This document shows positions 7,000 through 9,449 of a stretch of DNA of 9,449 nt, piece by piece. Under the pieces are notes generated by a model. It searched no databases. It had not been told where the DNA came from and worked only from the letters and a program-made list of their open reading frames with translations. How positions within the stretch are numbered: the stretch's first letter is position 1; each line of letters begins with the position of its first letter. Both the position numbers and the translations under genes were made by a program. Source of the DNA: Thiobacillus sp. UBA2487 (GTDB lineage: Bacteria; Pseudomonadota; Gammaproteobacteria; Burkholderiales; Sulfuriferulaceae); the NCBI GenBank assembly GCA_002341815.1, contig DDOT01000098.1:1-9449 (forward strand), in the 5' to 3' direction.

Positions 7000-7995
7000 T
7001 CAATGCGTCACTTGGCCGGCAAGATCCGGTTTAATGTTCGGCATTGCCGGATCAGCTTGCTGCGCCGCAGCGCTGGCACCGGCAGTCAACTTATCAGAAA
7101 TATCCGTACCGGTTTCTGTGTCTAAAGATGCCTTTCCATCACGCAAAATATCGTCTTCGGTTTTCTTGTTGAGCACGATAATACTGATACGACGATTGAT
7201 AGGGGCAGCCGGGTCGGCTTTATTGAGCGGAATCGACGATGCCATGCCCACCACACGCAGCACCTTGTCATCGGACATACCACCAGCCACCAATTCGCGT
7301 CGCGCCGCATTGGCACGATCGGTAGACAGCTCCCAATTGCTGTACGCAGTACCGCCATTTGCATACGCCGTAGAATCCGTATGGCCGGTAATGCTGATAC
7401 GATTGGGAACCCCGTTTAAGGTTTGCCCAATCGCATGCAAAATATTTTTGGTATAGGGTTCTAACTCCGCTTTGGCCGAGGCAAACATCGGGCGATTTTT
7501 TTCATCGACAATCTGGATACGCAGACCATCGGTTGTGATATCCAGCAATAATTGATTTTTGAATTGCTTTAAATCAGGGTTTGCGTCAATTGCTTGCTGT
7601 ATTTGTTGTTTTAATTGTTCCAGACGAATTTTCTCAAGCTTTTGTGCTTCAGCATACGCCGACTTGGGATCAATCTTCATTTCGTCATGCGGGTTTTCCC
7701 CGCGTTTGACTTGGCCGGTTTGGCGCGTCAGGTCTTGACCACCCCCCTTAATCACACTGGTGCTGTCACCACTGCCGTCGCCGCCCTGCATGGCTATTTT
7801 CAAAGGCGTTGAAAAATAGGCGGCAATCCCTTTCAACTCCCCTTTAGTGGTCGATCCTAGCAACCACATCAATAAAAAGAACGCCATCATGGCGGTAACG
7901 AAGTCGGCGTAGGCGATCTTCCACGCCCCACCATGATGGCCACCCTCTATTTTTTTAATGCGTTTAATAACGATCGGACGCGGATTTTCTGCCAT
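7000..7995 (-). CDS. motB: flagellar motor stator protein MotB
   Basis: MotB forms the stator with MotA, anchors it to peptidoglycan, and carries the ion-binding Asp. The 331-residue protein has a short basic N-terminus, one membrane segment (about 29-47) containing the proton-binding Asp31 in AYADFVTAMMAFFLLMW, a linker with a plug-like segment at about 52-70, a charged helix at 115-140, and an OmpA-like peptidoglycan-binding domain at about 150-277 (GHTDS 204-208, NWELSTDRANAARR 220-233, NRRISI 268-273). The TM pattern is that of proton-type MotB rather than the sodium-type PomB. A low-complexity Ala/Asp-rich tail of about 50 residues follows the OmpA domain. The ATG at 7995 follows AGGTAAG by about 6 bases. 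It is downstream of motA in the same direction after 107 bases. Confidence 0.96.
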   Translation of the reverse strand: MAENPRPIVIKRIKKIEGGHHGGAWKIAYADFVTAMMAFFLLMWLLGSTTKGELKGIAAYFSTPLKIAMQGGDGSGDSTSVIKGGGQDLTRQTGQVKRGENPHDEMKIDPKSAYAEAQKLEKIRLEQLKQQIQQAIDANPDLKQFKNQLLLDITTDGLRIQIVDEKNRPMFASAKAELEPYTKNILHAIGQTLNGVPNRISITGHTDSTAYANGGTAYSNWELSTDRANAARRELVAGGMSDDKVLRVVGMASSIPLNKADPAAPINRRISIIVLNKKTEDDILRDGKASLDTETGTDISDKLTAGASAAAQQADPAMPNIKPDLAGQVTH

Positions 7996-8102
7996 GATAT
8001 CTTACCTGTACCCCTTTAACCGAATCAGCATTCAAACCAAACAATCTGCGTGTCTTTACGCTTGACATTTATTCAAAACAGAAAAACAACCCGTTGTTTT
8101 CT
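7996..8102 (-). other. motA-motB intercistronic spacer
   Basis: The 107 bases between motA and motB hold the hairpin at 8083-8100 next to motA and the motB ribosome-binding site (AGGTAAG on the minus strand, about 8001-8007). motA and motB usually lie much closer or overlap, so this spacer is long. I see no strong separate motB promoter and no ORF in it. Confidence 0.5.
8083..8100 (-). terminator. AT-rich hairpin with U-run between motA and motB
   Basis: A perfect inverted repeat AAAACAAC/GTTGTTTT is separated by 2 bases (in practice a 7-base-pair stem with a 4-base loop). It begins 2 bases after the motA stop codon. On the minus strand the stem runs straight into a T-rich tract (TTTTTCTGTTTT). 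The stem is low in GC, so it would be a weak terminator or attenuator and could lower motB relative to motA; it could equally act as a 3' stabiliser for motA mRNA. It is predicted by eye, with no energy calculation. Confidence 0.45.
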
Positions 8103-8954
8103 CTATTTTCGTTTGACATGCTCTTCCAGTTCCGAGAATCCGGGACGCTCAGTTGAGTAAAGCACCTTCCGACCAAATTCAACGGCCAATGCCGGCGCGA
8201 AACCGTTCAAACTGGCCAACAATGTGGTGCGCACACATTGCAGCATTTTGCTCGATTCATCCAGTTTTTGTTCCAGCAAACCGCCCAAAGGACCAATAAA
8301 GCCATACGCCAGCAAAATCCCCAAAAATGTACCCACCAAAGCATGGGCGATCAATTCACCGAGTTCAGCAGGGGGGGCACCCACCGATTCCATGGTGTGC
8401 ACCACCCCCATCACAGCAGCAACGATACCAAACGCCGGCATACCATCAGCCAGTTTATTCACACTATGGGCGGGCACAGCACCTTCGTGATGGTGGGTTT
8501 CCAACTCATTGTCCATCAGATTTTCAATCTGCATGGCATCCATATTGCCCGACACCATCAAACGCAAGTAATCGGTCATGAATTCAACCACATGATGATC
8601 CTTCAAGACGTTGGGATACTTGCCGAAAACCGCACTGCCCTCCGGATTTTCCACGTCGGCTTCAATGGACATCAATCCTTCCTTACGCACCTTGCTAAGG
8701 AGATCAAACATCAATGCCAGCAAATCCATGTACAACGCCTTGGTATAAGCCGACCCCTTGAAGCAGGTCGGTAACGCCTTCAAGGTTGCTTTGACCGCCT
8801 TGTTGGTATTCCCTACCAGGAACGCACCGAGCGCACCACCGAAAATCATCAGTAATTCAATCGGTTGAAACAAGGCAGCCAAATGACCACCCGCCATGGC
8901 GAATCCGCCAAAAATGGCGGCAAGCACCACCACATAACCAATCATGACAAACAC
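8103..8954 (-). CDS. motA: flagellar motor stator protein MotA
   Basis: MotA is the inner-membrane stator subunit whose cytoplasmic loop pushes on FliG as protons pass. The 283-residue protein has four membrane segments (about 5-22, 33-50, 172-190 and 202-222) and a large cytoplasmic loop between TM2 and TM3. Functional residues sit exactly at the E. coli positions: Arg90 and Glu98 in KVRKEGLMSIE, Pro173 in DGMPAFGIVAAVMGVV, and Pro222 in GFIGPLGGLLEQK. This supports the proton-driven MotA type. The start is a GTG at 8954, preceded at 4 bases by AAAGGGGG; it gives MFVMIGYVVVL, which fits the family. ATG 8945 would cut three residues and lies further from the site. It is first in the motA-motB pair; no other flagellar gene is in the window. 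Confidence 0.97.
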   Translation of the reverse strand: MFVMIGYVVVLAAIFGGFAMAGGHLAALFQPIELLMIFGGALGAFLVGNTNKAVKATLKALPTCFKGSAYTKALYMDLLALMFDLLSKVRKEGLMSIEADVENPEGSAVFGKYPNVLKDHHVVEFMTDYLRLMVSGNMDAMQIENLMDNELETHHHEGAVPAHSVNKLADGMPAFGIVAAVMGVVHTMESVGAPPAELGELIAHALVGTFLGILLAYGFIGPLGGLLEQKLDESSKMLQCVRTTLLASLNGFAPALAVEFGRKVLYSTERPGFSELEEHVKRK

Positions 8955-9000
8955 AAAACCCCCTTTGTCGCTCGATTACTCGACCATCTTATGTACCGGC

Positions 9001-9027
9001 ATTTCGACCAAAACCATAAACCGCTTA
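9001..9027 (-). promoter_or_regulatory. candidate sigma-28 (FliA) promoter for motA
   Basis: On the minus strand TAAG (9027-9024) is separated by 15 bases from GTCGAAAT (9008-9001). The FliA consensus is TAAA-N15-GCCGATAA, so this gives 3 of 4 and 5 of 8 matches with the exact spacing. It lies about 46 bases upstream of the motA GTG. motA-motB is a late flagellar transcription unit under FliA in many proteobacteria, which fits. The match is partial. Confidence 0.4.
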
Positions 9028-9043
9028 ACCCGATCTTTTCACT

Positions 9044-9076
9044 CATCTTGCCGACGTTCCCGCACATCCTGCCGAC
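9044..9076 (-). repeat. phased 12-base direct repeat upstream of motA
   Basis: CATCTTGCCGAC (9044-9055) and CATCCTGCCGAC (9065-9076) match at 11 of 12 positions and are spaced 21 bases apart, two helical turns. They lie 17-49 bases upstream of the candidate motA -35 element, on the same DNA face as each other, and could be an activator or repressor site. Chance repetition in a short spacer is possible. Confidence 0.35.
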
Positions 9077-9105
9077 CTGATTTCAACCCTTGCAGACATA
9101 TGGGC

Positions 9106-9449
9106 TTAAATATACCACGCATACAGACTTTTTCGCATACCTGCTGTGCGAATTATTCGATCAGGAGGCACATTCGGAACGATAAATTCATAACTTACCA
9201 ACAGGCTGCCCGGACGCATCGACGCCTTTGCAATCTGCCAAACATCCGGCATAGCAGCGGGAGACAAATACGCATACACCAGATCAACATCTTTCCAGTC
9301 GAGGTGATGATAATCACAGCGCATGAAATGGACTCGGGCACCTTGCCGCCACGCTTTAAAGCGACTGATCAACCATGGCATCGGCGCCAACTCGACGCCA
9401 CTCACAACGCATTGCGGATATACCTTCGCCAGCCAGATAGCAAACCCGC
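9106..9449 (-). CDS. class I SAM-dependent methyltransferase (partial, 5' end outside window)
   Basis: About 113 C-terminal residues are visible, ending in YAWYI and a TAA; the frame stays open past the window edge at 9449. GFAIWLAKVYPQCVVSGVELAP fits the end of SAM motif I and motif II, with the acidic Glu of GVELAP expected to bind the ribose hydroxyls of SAM. CDYHHLDWKDVDLVYAYLSPAAMP resembles motifs III-IV, and MRPGSLLVSYEFIVP the later strand pair. The GxGxG core of motif I lies outside. GTG 9405 would begin inside the Rossmann fold and is not a real start. The substrate cannot be inferred. It is upstream of motA in the same direction, with a 151-base gap, so it need not be co-transcribed. 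Confidence 0.75.
   Translation of the reverse strand, partial: GFAIWLAKVYPQCVVSGVELAPMPWLISRFKAWRQGARVHFMRCDYHHLDWKDVDLVYAYLSPAAMPDVWQIAKASMRPGSLLVSYEFIVPNVPPDRIIRTAGMRKSLYAWYI

Noticed and set aside
6794..7003. 69-codon open frame on the minus strand after motB
   Set aside because: It overlaps the motB stop, has no recognisable domain or ribosome-binding site, and its reading looks like translated spacer; at most it is decayed insertion-sequence sequence.
8062..8067. Perfect TTGACA on the plus strand in the motA-motB spacer
   Set aside because: There is no acceptable -10 element 16-18 bases downstream, and it would only drive antisense to motA.
8238..8774. 178-codon open frame antisense to motA
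   Set aside because: It is His/Gln-rich shadow coding; motA on the other strand has all family residues.
1..9449. CRISPR, tRNA, rRNA, toxin-antitoxin, phage or complete insertion sequence
   Set aside because: No repeat-spacer array, cloverleaf, rRNA-like block, small gene pair or transposase was found on reading both strands.

Overview
The window reads as a chromosomal segment of a flagellated Gram-negative bacterium, most likely a betaproteobacterium. This rests on the gene order bamD, HAD-IB phosphatase, pcnB, folK, deoxynucleoside kinase, panB, panC, on a divergent rluD, and on moderate base composition. The assignment to Nitrosomonadales-like betaproteobacteria is an inference from gene order and protein style; no search was run. 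Nothing in the window is a novel defence or mobile system. It is a housekeeping region with a few real oddities.

Layout. 1-93: no supportable gene. 94-1086 (-): rluD, 23S rRNA pseudouridine synthase. 1085-6786 (+): a compact run of seven genes. These are bamD (outer-membrane assembly lipoprotein), a HAD-IB phosphatase, pcnB (poly(A) polymerase I), folK (folate synthesis), a P-loop deoxynucleoside kinase, panB and panC (pantothenate synthesis). Gaps are 3 to 8 bases or the genes overlap, so they are probably co-transcribed from a promoter at about 1031-1058 that lies inside the 5' end of rluD. 6787-6999: a 213-base spacer between convergent genes, rich in small inverted repeats and without a gene. 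7000-8954 (-): motB and motA, the flagellar stator, with motA first in transcription order and a 107-base spacer carrying an AT-rich hairpin. 8955-9105: motA upstream region with a sigma-28-like promoter candidate and a 21-base-phased direct repeat. 9106-9449 (-): the 3' part of a class I SAM-dependent methyltransferase gene that runs off the window.

How the genes fit together. The (+) run mixes envelope biogenesis (BamD), RNA turnover (PcnB), tetrahydrofolate synthesis (FolK), nucleotide salvage (the kinase) and CoA precursor synthesis (PanB, PanC). FolK and PanB are linked metabolically because PanB uses the folate cofactor 5,10-methylene-tetrahydrofolate. PanC uses the pantoate made after PanB.

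The point most worth a second look is the folK/kinase junction. The kinase has no ATG, GTG or TTG between the upstream in-frame stop (4414) and its P-loop. The best start is an ATT at 4495 placed 7 bases after an AAAAGG ribosome-binding site. The folK frame meanwhile lacks a stop where the family normally ends and runs about 140 bases into the kinase gene.
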